In this document: in pieces, positions 25,144 to 31,764 of the stretch
Layout: the number at the start of each line of letters is the position of its first letter
Position numbering within the stretch: position 1 is the first letter of the stretch
Source of the DNA: an uncultured Clostridia bacterium
GTDB lineage: Bacteria; Bacillota; Clostridia; Christensenellales; CAG-917
Assembly: GCA_934277615.1 (NCBI GenBank)
Contig: CAKQUV010000003.1
Coordinates: forward strand, 62,001-126,000
Length of the DNA stretch: 64,000 nucleotides
Direction of reading: 5' to 3'
Program-made: the position numbers and the translations under genes
The notes under the pieces: model-generated
Seen by the model: only the letters and a program-made list of their open reading frames with translations
What the model was told of the DNA's origin: nothing
Database searches by the model: none

Positions 25144-25893
25144 ATGAATCTCGACAGAATTATTGCTGTGAGAACCAACAAGACCGTTTATCGCGACGGC
25201 GAGCATTGCGTGAAGGTGTTTGACGAGGATTTTTCCAAAGTCGACGTGCTCAACGAGGCTCTCAACCAAGCGAGAGTGGAAGAGACCGGACTCAACGTAC
25301 CCAAAATCATCGAAGTTACCAAAGTCAACGGCAAATGGGCAATCGTATCCGAGTTTATCGGCGGAAAGACGCTTGACAGACTTATGAAGGAAAACCCCGC
25401 AAAGAAAGACGAGTATCTTGAAAGATTTGTGGATTTGCAAATCGAGGTACAATCCAAAAAATGTCCGCTTCTCACCAAGCTTCGCGACAAGATGAACAGA
25501 AAAATCAACTTGACGAATCTTGACGATAGTATAAAATATGAATTGCATACGCGCCTCGAGGGCATGCCCAAGCACGACAAGTTGTGCCACGGCGACTTCA
25601 ACCCGTCCAACGTCATTATAACCGGCGACGACGAGGCATACGTTATCGACTGGGCGCACGCAACGCAAGGCAACGCGTCCGCGGACGTTGCCAGAACGTA
25701 TATGCTCTTCTGGCTTGACGGCGAAATAGATACGGCGGAAAAATATCTCGATATGTTCTGCAAAAAGAGCGGAACGGACAAGAGATACGTCCAAAAATGG
25801 ATGCCTATCGTCGCGGCGTCGCAATCTGTTAAAGGTCATGAAAAAGAAAGAGAATTCCTTATGTCCTGGATTGACGTGGCGGAGTTCCAATAA
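25144..25893 (+). CDS. Aminoglycoside phosphotransferase-fold kinase
   Basis: A 249-residue protein with the APH/choline-kinase fold: a short N-lobe, the catalytic loop HGDFNPSN (149-156) and the metal-binding IDW (about 164-166). The family phosphorylates small molecules (aminoglycosides, choline, sugars, amino-acid-like compounds); the substrate here is unknown, and resistance is unlikely given the metabolic context. AAGGAGGAGA precedes the ATG. It sits between adhE and the [2Fe-2S]/hydrogenase genes in one apparent operon. A small-molecule kinase in this position has no obvious biochemical explanation. Confidence 0.8.
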   Translation: MNLDRIIAVRTNKTVYRDGEHCVKVFDEDFSKVDVLNEALNQARVEETGLNVPKIIEVTKVNGKWAIVSEFIGGKTLDRLMKENPAKKDEYLERFVDLQIEVQSKKCPLLTKLRDKMNRKINLTNLDDSIKYELHTRLEGMPKHDKLCHGDFNPSNVIITGDDEAYVIDWAHATQGNASADVARTYMLFWLDGEIDTAEKYLDMFCKKSGTDKRYVQKWMPIVAASQSVKGHEKEREFLMSWIDVAEFQ

Positions 25894-25912
25894 TAAACGA
25901 GAGGGAAAAAAT

Positions 25913-26152
25913 ATGAAAGTTACAGTGTGTATCGGCAGCTCCTGCCACATCAAAGGATCCAGACAAGTCGTGGAACAATTGCAATATCTCATCGCTCAAA
26001 ACAACCTCAAAGACAAGGTTGAACTGGGCGGAACGTTCTGTATGGGCAAGTGCCAGCAAGGCGTTTGCGTAACGGTTGACGACGCGTTCTTCTCGCTCAC
26101 GCCCGACACAACCAAAGAATTCTTTGAAAAAGAAATACTTGCAAAGGCGTAA
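25913..26152 (+). CDS. Thioredoxin-fold [2Fe-2S] ferredoxin 1
   Basis: A 79-residue protein like the C-terminal domain of NuoE/HndA subunits. The four cluster ligands are C6, C11, C43 and C47 in the family spacing (Cx4C ... Cx3C). It probably shuttles electrons to or from the hydrogenase encoded two genes downstream. ATG at 25913 follows GAGAGGGA. A paralogue starts four bases after its stop. Confidence 0.9.
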   Translation: MKVTVCIGSSCHIKGSRQVVEQLQYLIAQNNLKDKVELGGTFCMGKCQQGVCVTVDDAFFSLTPDTTKEFFEKEILAKA

Positions 26153-26156
26153 GGAT

Positions 26157-26420
26157 ATGGTTATAATACAAATTTGTGTCGGCAGTTCCTGCCACCTCAA
26201 AGGCTCGCAGGAAATAGTTGAGATGTTGCGCAAAGAGATTGCTCAAAGAAATCTCGAAGGCGACGTTGTGCTTACGGGCAGTTTCTGTTTCGGAAAATGC
26301 AACAGAGTGGGCGTTACGGTGGCTGTCGACGACGATATATATCCCGGAATTACCGTAGAGAATTTTCAAGAATTCTTCAAGGATAAAGTCTTGTCTCGCA
26401 TAGGGGCAGGCAGGAGTTGA
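26157..26420 (+). CDS. Thioredoxin-fold [2Fe-2S] ferredoxin 2
   Basis: An 87-residue paralogue of the preceding gene with ligands C7, C12, C44 and C48. The ribosome site (TAAGGAT) overlaps the upstream stop codon, and the stop is two bases before the hydrogenase start, so translation is tightly coupled. Two such proteins in tandem suggest a two-step electron relay or a heterodimer feeding the sensory hydrogenase (inference). Confidence 0.9.
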   Translation: MVIIQICVGSSCHLKGSQEIVEMLRKEIAQRNLEGDVVLTGSFCFGKCNRVGVTVAVDDDIYPGITVENFQEFFKDKVLSRIGAGRS

Positions 26421-26421
26421 T

Positions 26422-28095
26422 ATGGATTGTCTTACTCTGAAAAAGTCAAACTGTAAGAACTGTTACAAGTGCATCCGACATTGCCCGGTAAAAGCCATAC
26501 GCTTTTCGGGCAATCAGGCGCACATCATAGGCAATGAGTGCATTTTGTGCGGTCATTGCTTTGTCGTTTGTCCCCAAAACGCAAAAGAGATTGCAAACGA
26601 AGTGGAAAAGGTCAAAGTGCTTATCCATTCGGGCGAACCGGTATACGTATCGCTTGCTCCGTCTTTTGTGGCAAACTATGAGGGCGTGGGAATAAACGCG
26701 ATGAGAGAGGCTCTTCAAAAGCTCGGATTTGCAGATGTCGAGGAAACCGCAATCGGCGCGACAATGGTCAAAAACGAGTACGAGAGAATGATTGAAAAGG
26801 AAAAGAGAGACGTTATCATCTCCTCTTGCTGCCACTCAATCAATTTGCTCATCCAAAAATATTTCCCGTCGCTTTTGCCGTACCTTGCGGACGTATTGTC
26901 GCCTATGCAGGCGCACTGTGCGGACATCAAAAAGAGATATCCCAACGCAAAAACCGTGTTTATCGGTCCGTGCGTTGCAAAGAAGGACGAGGCGCAACAC
27001 TATGAGGGCATAGTCGACGCGGTTTTGACTTACGAGGAGTTGACGGAATGGCTTTCGGCTGAGGATATCGAGCTCAAAAAAGAGATGGATAGCAACCCCG
27101 AAAGCAGAGCGAGATTCTTCCCGACAACGGGCGGAATCCTCAAAACAATGAAACTCAATCAGCCCGGTTACGATTATATGGCAATCGACGGCGTTGAGAA
27201 TTGTATCGCCGCGCTCAAAGATATCGAGCAAGGCAACATTCATCACACGTTTATAGAGATGTCGTCGTGCGTTGGCAGTTGCGTGGGCGGTCCGGTTATG
27301 GAAAAATATCACCCTTCGCCCGTTAGAGAATACCTTGCAGTGGCAAAATACGCAGGGGATAAAGACTTCAAGGTGGAGCAACCCAACCAAGAAGATATAA
27401 GAAAATATTTCTCCGAAATCGAGAGGAAGAATCAAGTTCCCACCGAGGCGGAAATTGCGGCGACGTTGCGCAAGATGGGCAAGATAAGCAAACGCGACGA
27501 ACTCAACTGCGGCAGTTGCGGCTACAACACTTGCCGTGAAAAAGCAATCGCTATTTTGCAAGGCAAGGCGGAAGTTTCCATGTGCTTGCCGTACCTTCAA
27601 AAGAAGGCGGAAGGATTCTCGGACAGAATCGTCAACAATACGCCCAACGGCATCATTGTGCTCAACGACGCATTCGAGGTGCAACAAATCAACGAGGCGG
27701 CAATGAACATCATGAATATCCGTTCCGCAAGCGACGTTTTGGGCGAGCAAGTGGTGCGTATTATGGATCCGCAAGTTTTTCTCGAAGTGAAGAAAACGAG
27801 GTTTAACGTGCGCAATCGCAGGGTTTATCTTGCGGAATATAAAAGATACGTGGAGCTTACGGTTGTTTACGACTTCGACAACCACCTCTATATCGGTATC
27901 ATGAGAGATATCACCGACGAGGAAAAACAGAAAGAGAAAAAGGAGTCTATAAGCAGACAAACCATCGAAACGGCAGACAAAGTCGTTGACAAGCAAATGC
28001 GTATCGTGCAGGAAATTGCGTCGCTTTTGGGCGAGACCGCTGCCGAAACAAAGATTGCTTTGACCAAACTCAAGGAGTCCATCAAAGATGAATGA
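26422..28095 (+). CDS. Sensory-type [FeFe] hydrogenase with PAS domain
   Basis: A 557-residue protein. Order: two [4Fe-4S] ferredoxin motifs (C11/14/17/21 and C40/43/46/50), an H-cluster domain, a CxxCGYxxC iron-sulfur motif (363-371), a PAS domain (about 395-490) and a C-terminal coiled-coil. The H-cluster cysteines are kept (C136/C137, C184, C283, C287), but motif L1 reads SSCCHS, not TSCCP, and L3 is EMSSCVGSC. This fits group C (putative sensory) hydrogenases, which pair with a PP2C phosphatase as here. The hfs hydrogenase of Thermoanaerobacterium, also a PAS-bearing type, produces much H2, so catalytic as well as sensory roles are possible. Start: ATG after GGAGTTGAT. Confidence 0.92.
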   Translation: MDCLTLKKSNCKNCYKCIRHCPVKAIRFSGNQAHIIGNECILCGHCFVVCPQNAKEIANEVEKVKVLIHSGEPVYVSLAPSFVANYEGVGINAMREALQKLGFADVEETAIGATMVKNEYERMIEKEKRDVIISSCCHSINLLIQKYFPSLLPYLADVLSPMQAHCADIKKRYPNAKTVFIGPCVAKKDEAQHYEGIVDAVLTYEELTEWLSAEDIELKKEMDSNPESRARFFPTTGGILKTMKLNQPGYDYMAIDGVENCIAALKDIEQGNIHHTFIEMSSCVGSCVGGPVMEKYHPSPVREYLAVAKYAGDKDFKVEQPNQEDIRKYFSEIERKNQVPTEAEIAATLRKMGKISKRDELNCGSCGYNTCREKAIAILQGKAEVSMCLPYLQKKAEGFSDRIVNNTPNGIIVLNDAFEVQQINEAAMNIMNIRSASDVLGEQVVRIMDPQVFLEVKKTRFNVRNRRVYLAEYKRYVELTVVYDFDNHLYIGIMRDITDEEKQKEKKESISRQTIETADKVVDKQMRIVQEIASLLGETAAETKIALTKLKESIKDE

Positions 28096-29260
28096 TTTGT
28101 GCGCCGATATCGGTTATAAAAGTATAAATCACTTCGGCGAGCAACTTTGCGGCGACCACGTGGATATAGTAAATCAGGACGAAAATTCCACGGTTATCGT
28201 GCTTGCGGACGGCTTGGGAAGCGGCGTCAAGGCGAGCATTCTTTCCACGCTCACGAGCAAAATCATCTCGACGATGATGGCGGAGGGGCTCACCCTCGAG
28301 GATTGCGTGGAAACAATTGCCGCAACTTTGCCTATATGCTCGGTGAGAGGCGTCGCGTACTCGACGTTTACAATCGTGCATATCGTCAACAACAGAGACG
28401 CGGAGATTATCCAGTACGACAATCCGCAAGTAATACTGCTCCGCGACGGACAAAATTACGATTTCCCCAAAACCGAAATGGTGATTGGCGGCAAAAAGAT
28501 TTTCAAATCCGTCGTGCCGCTTATGGAGAACGATATTTTCATTCTTATGAGCGACGGTTGTCCTCACGCAGGGCTCGGACTTTCCTACAACTTCGGTTGG
28601 AAGAGAGAAGACATCATATCGTTTATGGAAAGCATAAGCCTTGTGGGGTACACCGCAAAGACGCTTTCCACGATTCTGGTGGACGAGTGCAACAAACTTT
28701 ACGGCGAAAAACCCGGTGACGACGCTACGGCGTGCGTTATCAGAATTCGCAAGCGCGAGCCTATGAACATTTTGTTCGGACCGCCGTCCAATCGCGACGA
28801 TTGCGACAGAATGATGTCCTTGTTCTTCTCAAAAGAGGGCAAGCATATCGTGTGCGGAGGCACAACCTCGTCTATCGCCGCAAAGTATCTCGGAAAACAA
28901 TTGCGTACGACGCTCAATTTCGAGTCGTCCGACGTTCCGCCGATATCCGAAATCGAGGGCGTTGACCTTGTTACGGAAGGCGTTATAACAATGAACAAAG
29001 TGCTCACATACGCAAAGGATTATCTCGAGGACAACGAGAGTTACGAGCAGTGGAGTTTCAAGCGCGACGGTGCGTCGCTTATGTCGAGATTGCTCTTCGA
29101 AGAGGCTACGGATATCAATTTCTTTGTGGGAAGAGCCATCAACCCTGCGCACCAAAACCCCGATTTGCCCATTAATTTCAGCATCAAAATGAACCTCGTA
29201 AAAGAGCTCAGCGAATGCCTTGTCAAGATGGGGAAGCGCGTAAAGGTGAGTTATTTCTAA
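28088..29260 (+). CDS. SpoIIE-type PP2C serine phosphatase
   Basis: A 390-residue cytosolic protein; its start overlaps the hydrogenase stop by eight bases. Residues about 1-225 form a PP2C/SpoIIE phosphatase domain with the metal-site blocks VLADGLGSG and MSDGCPHAG and the closing GDDATACVIRI. The C-terminal 160 residues are a conserved domain I do not recognise, with CGGTTSS. In group C [FeFe] hydrogenase operons such a phosphatase is the expected partner, so a model is that redox or H2 status read by the hydrogenase/PAS protein alters dephosphorylation of an unknown target, as in partner-switching systems. No anti-sigma or anti-anti-sigma gene is nearby. Confidence 0.88.
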   Translation: MNDLCADIGYKSINHFGEQLCGDHVDIVNQDENSTVIVLADGLGSGVKASILSTLTSKIISTMMAEGLTLEDCVETIAATLPICSVRGVAYSTFTIVHIVNNRDAEIIQYDNPQVILLRDGQNYDFPKTEMVIGGKKIFKSVVPLMENDIFILMSDGCPHAGLGLSYNFGWKREDIISFMESISLVGYTAKTLSTILVDECNKLYGEKPGDDATACVIRIRKREPMNILFGPPSNRDDCDRMMSLFFSKEGKHIVCGGTTSSIAAKYLGKQLRTTLNFESSDVPPISEIEGVDLVTEGVITMNKVLTYAKDYLEDNESYEQWSFKRDGASLMSRLLFEEATDINFFVGRAINPAHQNPDLPINFSIKMNLVKELSECLVKMGKRVKVSYF

Positions 29261-29299
29261 AAAAGTAGCAAAAAATCGCAAAAACAAGCACAAAAGGAA

Positions 29300-29327
29300 T
29301 TGTTTTAGTCGCGTTATGGTATATAAT
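29300..29327 (+). promoter_or_regulatory. Promoter of the second hydrogenase gene
   Basis: TTGTTT (29300-29305), 16-bp spacer, TATAAT (29322-29327), 26 bp before the start codon and after the PP2C gene. Confidence 0.65.
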
Positions 29328-29352
29328 ACGGCAAGACAAAAGAAGGTGCAGA

Positions 29353-30774
29353 ATGAGAATATTCGATACAAAAGTTCAACATTTGAAATACAAAGTATTG
29401 CGTGAGGTCGCTCGCGAGGCGTGGGACGATAGATTGGATAAGACCGCTATCGACATTCCCAAAAAGATAGTCCCCGGAAAAGTGCCGACAATGCGTTGTT
29501 GCGTGTACAAAGAGCGTGCGATTTTGCTCGAACGCGTCAAACTCGCAATGGGCGGCGACAAGGAAAATCACAACGTCATCGAGGTTATCGACATCGCTTG
29601 CGACGAGTGTCCGATGGGCGGATACGAAGTTACGGGCGCGTGCAGAGGTTGCTTGGCGCACAGATGCGAGGACGTGTGCAAATTCGGCGCAATTACGTTC
29701 GACGCGCAACACGTGGCGCATATCGATAAATCCAAGTGCAAAGAGTGCGGCGCATGCGCAAAAGTATGCCCGTACAGCGCAATCACCAATAACAAACGTC
29801 CCTGCGAGAGAGCGTGCAAGGTCAAGGCTATCACGATGGATGAGGAATATGCCGCAAAAATCGACAATTCCAAGTGCATTGCGTGCGGCGCTTGCGTGTA
29901 TCAATGCCCGTGGGGTGCGATTTCCGACAAATCCTATATCCTCGACGTCATCGACTTGATAAAGAAGAGCGAAAACAACACCAAATATAAGCTTTATGCG
30001 GTGGTTGCGCCGTCCATTTCCAGCCAGTTTACCTATGCAAAGCTCGGACAGGTTATTACGGGACTTAAAAAACTCGGTTTCTACACCGTAATCGAGGCGG
30101 CTCTCGGCGCGGATATGGTCGCGCTTGCAGAGGGCAAAGAGTTGGCGGAAAAAGGTTTTCTCACAAGCTCGTGCTGCCCGGCGTTTGTGGCGTATATCAA
30201 AAAGAATTTCCCTGCACTCCAACAACACGTGTCCGGCAATCTCTCGCCGATGGCTACGCTCGCCAAATACATCAAGGACACCACTCCCGACGCAAAGGTC
30301 GTGTTTATCGGTCCTTGCACCGCAAAGAAAATGGAAATTAAGGACGAAAGAGTCAAACCTTATGTCGATTCCGTCCTCACATTCGAAGAATTGCAGGCGC
30401 TTTTCGACAGCAAAGACTTTGATATAACCACGCTCGAAGAGGGCGTGCTTGACAACGCGTCCTATTTTGGAAGGATTTTCGCCCGCAGCGGCGGTTTGAG
30501 CGACGCCGTAAGACAATCTCTCAAAGAGCAAAACATTGATTTCGATCTCAAACCTTGCTCTTGCGACGGCATAGAAGAGTGCAAAATCGCGCTCCTCAAA
30601 AAGAGCAAAAATCTCCTTGACGCCAACTTTATCGAGGGTATGGCTTGCACCGGCGGCTGCATCGGCGGCGCAGGTTGCCTCACTCACGGCGAGAAGAACA
30701 AAGCCGAAGTGGATAAGTACGGGCGCGAGGCGCTTGAGAAGTCTATCCTTGACGCGGTTTCCATACTGCACTAA
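29353..30774 (+). CDS. Monomeric [FeFe] hydrogenase, group B type
   Basis: A 473-residue cytosolic hydrogenase. The N-terminal third is cysteine-rich with several ferredoxin-like [4Fe-4S] motifs (for example CKECGACAKVCP and CIACGACVYQCP). The H-cluster domain has L1 TSSCCPAF (about 272-279), L2 GPCTAKK (about 321) and L3 EGMACTGGC (about 428-436). The TSCCPxF form of L1 is the mark of group B enzymes, reported to be active, ferredoxin-linked hydrogenases. GAAGGTG precedes the ATG. Its final 17 bases form the outer arm of element R2. Confidence 0.93.
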   Translation: MRIFDTKVQHLKYKVLREVAREAWDDRLDKTAIDIPKKIVPGKVPTMRCCVYKERAILLERVKLAMGGDKENHNVIEVIDIACDECPMGGYEVTGACRGCLAHRCEDVCKFGAITFDAQHVAHIDKSKCKECGACAKVCPYSAITNNKRPCERACKVKAITMDEEYAAKIDNSKCIACGACVYQCPWGAISDKSYILDVIDLIKKSENNTKYKLYAVVAPSISSQFTYAKLGQVITGLKKLGFYTVIEAALGADMVALAEGKELAEKGFLTSSCCPAFVAYIKKNFPALQQHVSGNLSPMATLAKYIKDTTPDAKVVFIGPCTAKKMEIKDERVKPYVDSVLTFEELQALFDSKDFDITTLEEGVLDNASYFGRIFARSGGLSDAVRQSLKEQNIDFDLKPCSCDGIEECKIALLKKSKNLLDANFIEGMACTGGCIGGAGCLTHGEKNKAEVDKYGREALEKSILDAVSILH

Positions 30775-30907
30775 GGGCTCAAATAGCGAATAACTTTGTC
30801 AACACCCCATTGCCATCAACTCATTTACGTCTTGTAAATTAGGGTTGCTGTCAATGGGGTGTTTCCTTGTTCTTCATCTATTTGAGCCTCTTATTGCAGT
30901 ATGGAAA
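30758..30907. repeat. Nested-hairpin element R2
   Basis: Same architecture as R1. Outer arms 30758-30786 and 30878-30907 pair over about 28 bp with one mismatch and a one-base bulge; the left arm contains the hydrogenase's last codons and stop. Conserved unpaired strands: CGAATAACTTTGTC and TTCCTTGTTCTTCAT. Middle stem AACACCCCATTG with CAATGGGGTGTT; apical stem CAAC/ATTTAC with GTAAAT/GTTG. Confidence 0.85.
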
Positions 30908-30925
30908 TTAAATATGGTGTGGGAC

Positions 30926-31012
30926 GGCTCTTTCTTGTTCTTCATCCGTTTGGTGGCTTATTGAAAGAAGAAGGCACTAAAAGACTCAAATAGCGAATAA
31001 CTTCGGCAGAGC
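30926..31012. repeat. Broken halves of further R-type elements
   Basis: 30926-30953 matches the right-hand conserved strand (CTTTCTTGTTCTTCATC then a GTTTGG arm) without a left half. 30983-31007 matches the left-hand strand (GACTCAAATAG then CGAATAACTTCGGC) without a right half. They look like deleted or rearranged copies between R2 and element A. Confidence 0.65.
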
Positions 31013-31017
31013 TAACA

Positions 31018-31226
31018 TATTAACGGTATGTGCATATTCGGAGCTTCGAGTCGCAAGGCGACGAGCCTTTGAGCGCCGAACTTGACGATAGGTACCGTCC
31101 GACTGTGATGTGTTGTTGCGTAGCTGGCGCACAAAGCGCAGTGGCATGATGAGAGAAATGCCACTATCTATGCGCGTGCCGTAAGGAGCGAAGCGACGGA
31201 ATAGCGATTGCTACGAAGTCAATCGC
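31018..31226. repeat. Structured element A (candidate ncRNA or relic)
   Basis: Shares ordered blocks with element B (57251-57480): TATTAACGG-ATGTG, GGAGC, a CGCAAGGCG hairpin, AGCGCCGA-CTTGACGAT, GTGTTGTT, TATCTATGCG-GTGCCGT and GCGACGGA. The first hairpin is GTCGC-AAG-GCGAC here and ACCGC-AAG-GCGGT in B, a paired change. Other stems in A: GTGGCAT with ATGCCAC (31141-31163) and GCGATTG with CAATCGC (31204-31226). No protein frame explains it. Together with R2 it occupies most of the gene-free stretch 30775-31324. Confidence 0.6.
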
Positions 31227-31235
31227 GTCGTGTGT

Positions 31236-31247
31236 CCCCCCCCCCCC
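31236..31247 (+). repeat. Poly-C tract (12 C)
   Basis: Twelve consecutive cytosines, flanked by a GTTCCC...GGGAAC inverted repeat (31265-31295), about 80 bp upstream of the aromatic operon promoter. Such tracts are prone to slippage; it could also be an assembly artefact. Confidence 0.7.
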
Positions 31248-31324
31248 GCGGAGCAGTTCCGTGGGTTCCCTCAAACGAAGTGCGGAGGGGGAACAGAATA
31301 TGGGCGCGATAGGGAAAATAAAAG

Positions 31325-31353
31325 TTGACAAATCGGTGGTGGGGGCTTATAGT
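31325..31353 (+). promoter_or_regulatory. Promoter of the aromatic amino-acid operon
   Basis: TTGACA (31325-31330), 17-bp spacer, TATAGT (31348-31353). The leader peptide start lies about 20 bp past the predicted transcription start. Confidence 0.85.
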
Positions 31354-31378
31354 TTTGGTATCAAGTAGGAGGCAGGAT

Positions 31379-31531
31379 ATGAAAAAAGGCGTGAAAAACG
31401 GCATAAATTACGTGAATAACGCAAACAACGCACTTTGTGTGTCCGTTTCCTATGAGGCGGAGTCTTTTGCGTGCGCATCTCGATATTTTGAGGGCGCATA
31501 TTATTTTTATTTTTGCAGAGAGAGCAAATAA
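31379..31531 (+). CDS. Aromatic operon leader peptide (Tyr/Phe-rich)
   Basis: A 50-codon open frame behind a strong AGGAGG site. Its end is rich in the operon's products: Y36, F37, then Y41-Y42-F43-Y44-F45 (codons 31499-31513). Its stop (31529-31531) lies about 40 bases before an intrinsic terminator. A peptide of this kind, between the promoter and the first structural gene of a Phe/Tyr biosynthetic operon, fits ribosome-mediated attenuation: shortage of charged tRNA-Tyr or tRNA-Phe would stall the ribosome on this run. It is longer than classical leader peptides such as PheL, and the gene is missed by length cut-offs. Confidence 0.85.
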   Translation: MKKGVKNGINYVNNANNALCVSVSYEAESFACASRYFEGAYYFYFCRESK

Positions 31532-31602
31532 GCAAAGGACGCCGAGAGCGGTCGCGATTTTCTCGCATACAAAACGGTTTCCTTTGCGGAAACCGTTTTT
31601 TT
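31499..31602 (+). promoter_or_regulatory. Transcription attenuator of the aromatic operon
   Basis: Terminator: AAAACGGTTTCC (31571-31582), loop TTTGC, GGAAACCGTTTT (31588-31599), T-run to 31602. Competing antiterminator: GCAAAGGA (31532-31539), directly after the leader stop, is exactly complementary to TCCTTTGC (31580-31587), which covers the top of the terminator's left arm and loop. A 1:2-type pairing TTTGC (31512-31516) with GCAAA (31524-31528) overlaps the last Phe codon. Stalling on the Tyr/Phe codons would free 31532-31539 to block the terminator. Confidence 0.8.
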
Positions 31603-31718
31603 GATGGATTTTGTTGCGACAAGCGGTAAAAACAGGCGCGAATTTTGATGATATTTGGGCAAATATGCGCAAATACGATAAAAATGAGGGTGCAAAAGCA
31701 CAAAATGCGAAAAAAACT

Positions 31719-31747
31719 TTGGATTTATAATCATAATTGATTATAAT
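31719..31747 (+). promoter_or_regulatory. Internal promoter with palindrome before pheA
   Basis: TTGGAT (31719-31724), 17-bp spacer, TATAAT (31742-31747). The inverted repeat TTATAATCA-TAAT-TGATTATAA (31725-31746) fills the spacer and most of the -10 box, so a repressor could block it. It lies downstream of the attenuator. Confidence 0.55.
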
Positions 31748-31764
31748 GGGGTTGAGAGGTAGAT

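Noticed and set aside
23880..25181. 433-residue minus-strand frame, and similar long antisense frames at 10025, 11955, 55722, 58854
   Set aside because: All are antisense shadows of well-identified genes (adhE, DUF2804, lipase, FAD oxidoreductase, GPH carrier).
25144..25893. Antibiotic-resistance aminoglycoside kinase
   Set aside because: The fold is shared by many metabolic kinases, and the gene is embedded in a fermentation/hydrogenase operon with native composition.
29314..30771. 485-residue open frame on the minus strand
   Set aside because: Mirror image of the [FeFe] hydrogenase gene; the plus-strand product has all cluster motifs, this one has none.
31018..31226. Group II intron, HEARO/omega RNA or RNase P fragment
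   Set aside because: I could not find the domain V hairpin, the conserved ends, or the universally conserved RNase P blocks; left as an unidentified element.
31354..31764. T-box riboswitch for the aromatic operon
   Set aside because: No T-box sequence or specifier stem is visible; the leader peptide with Tyr/Phe codons and a competing pairing explains the region better.
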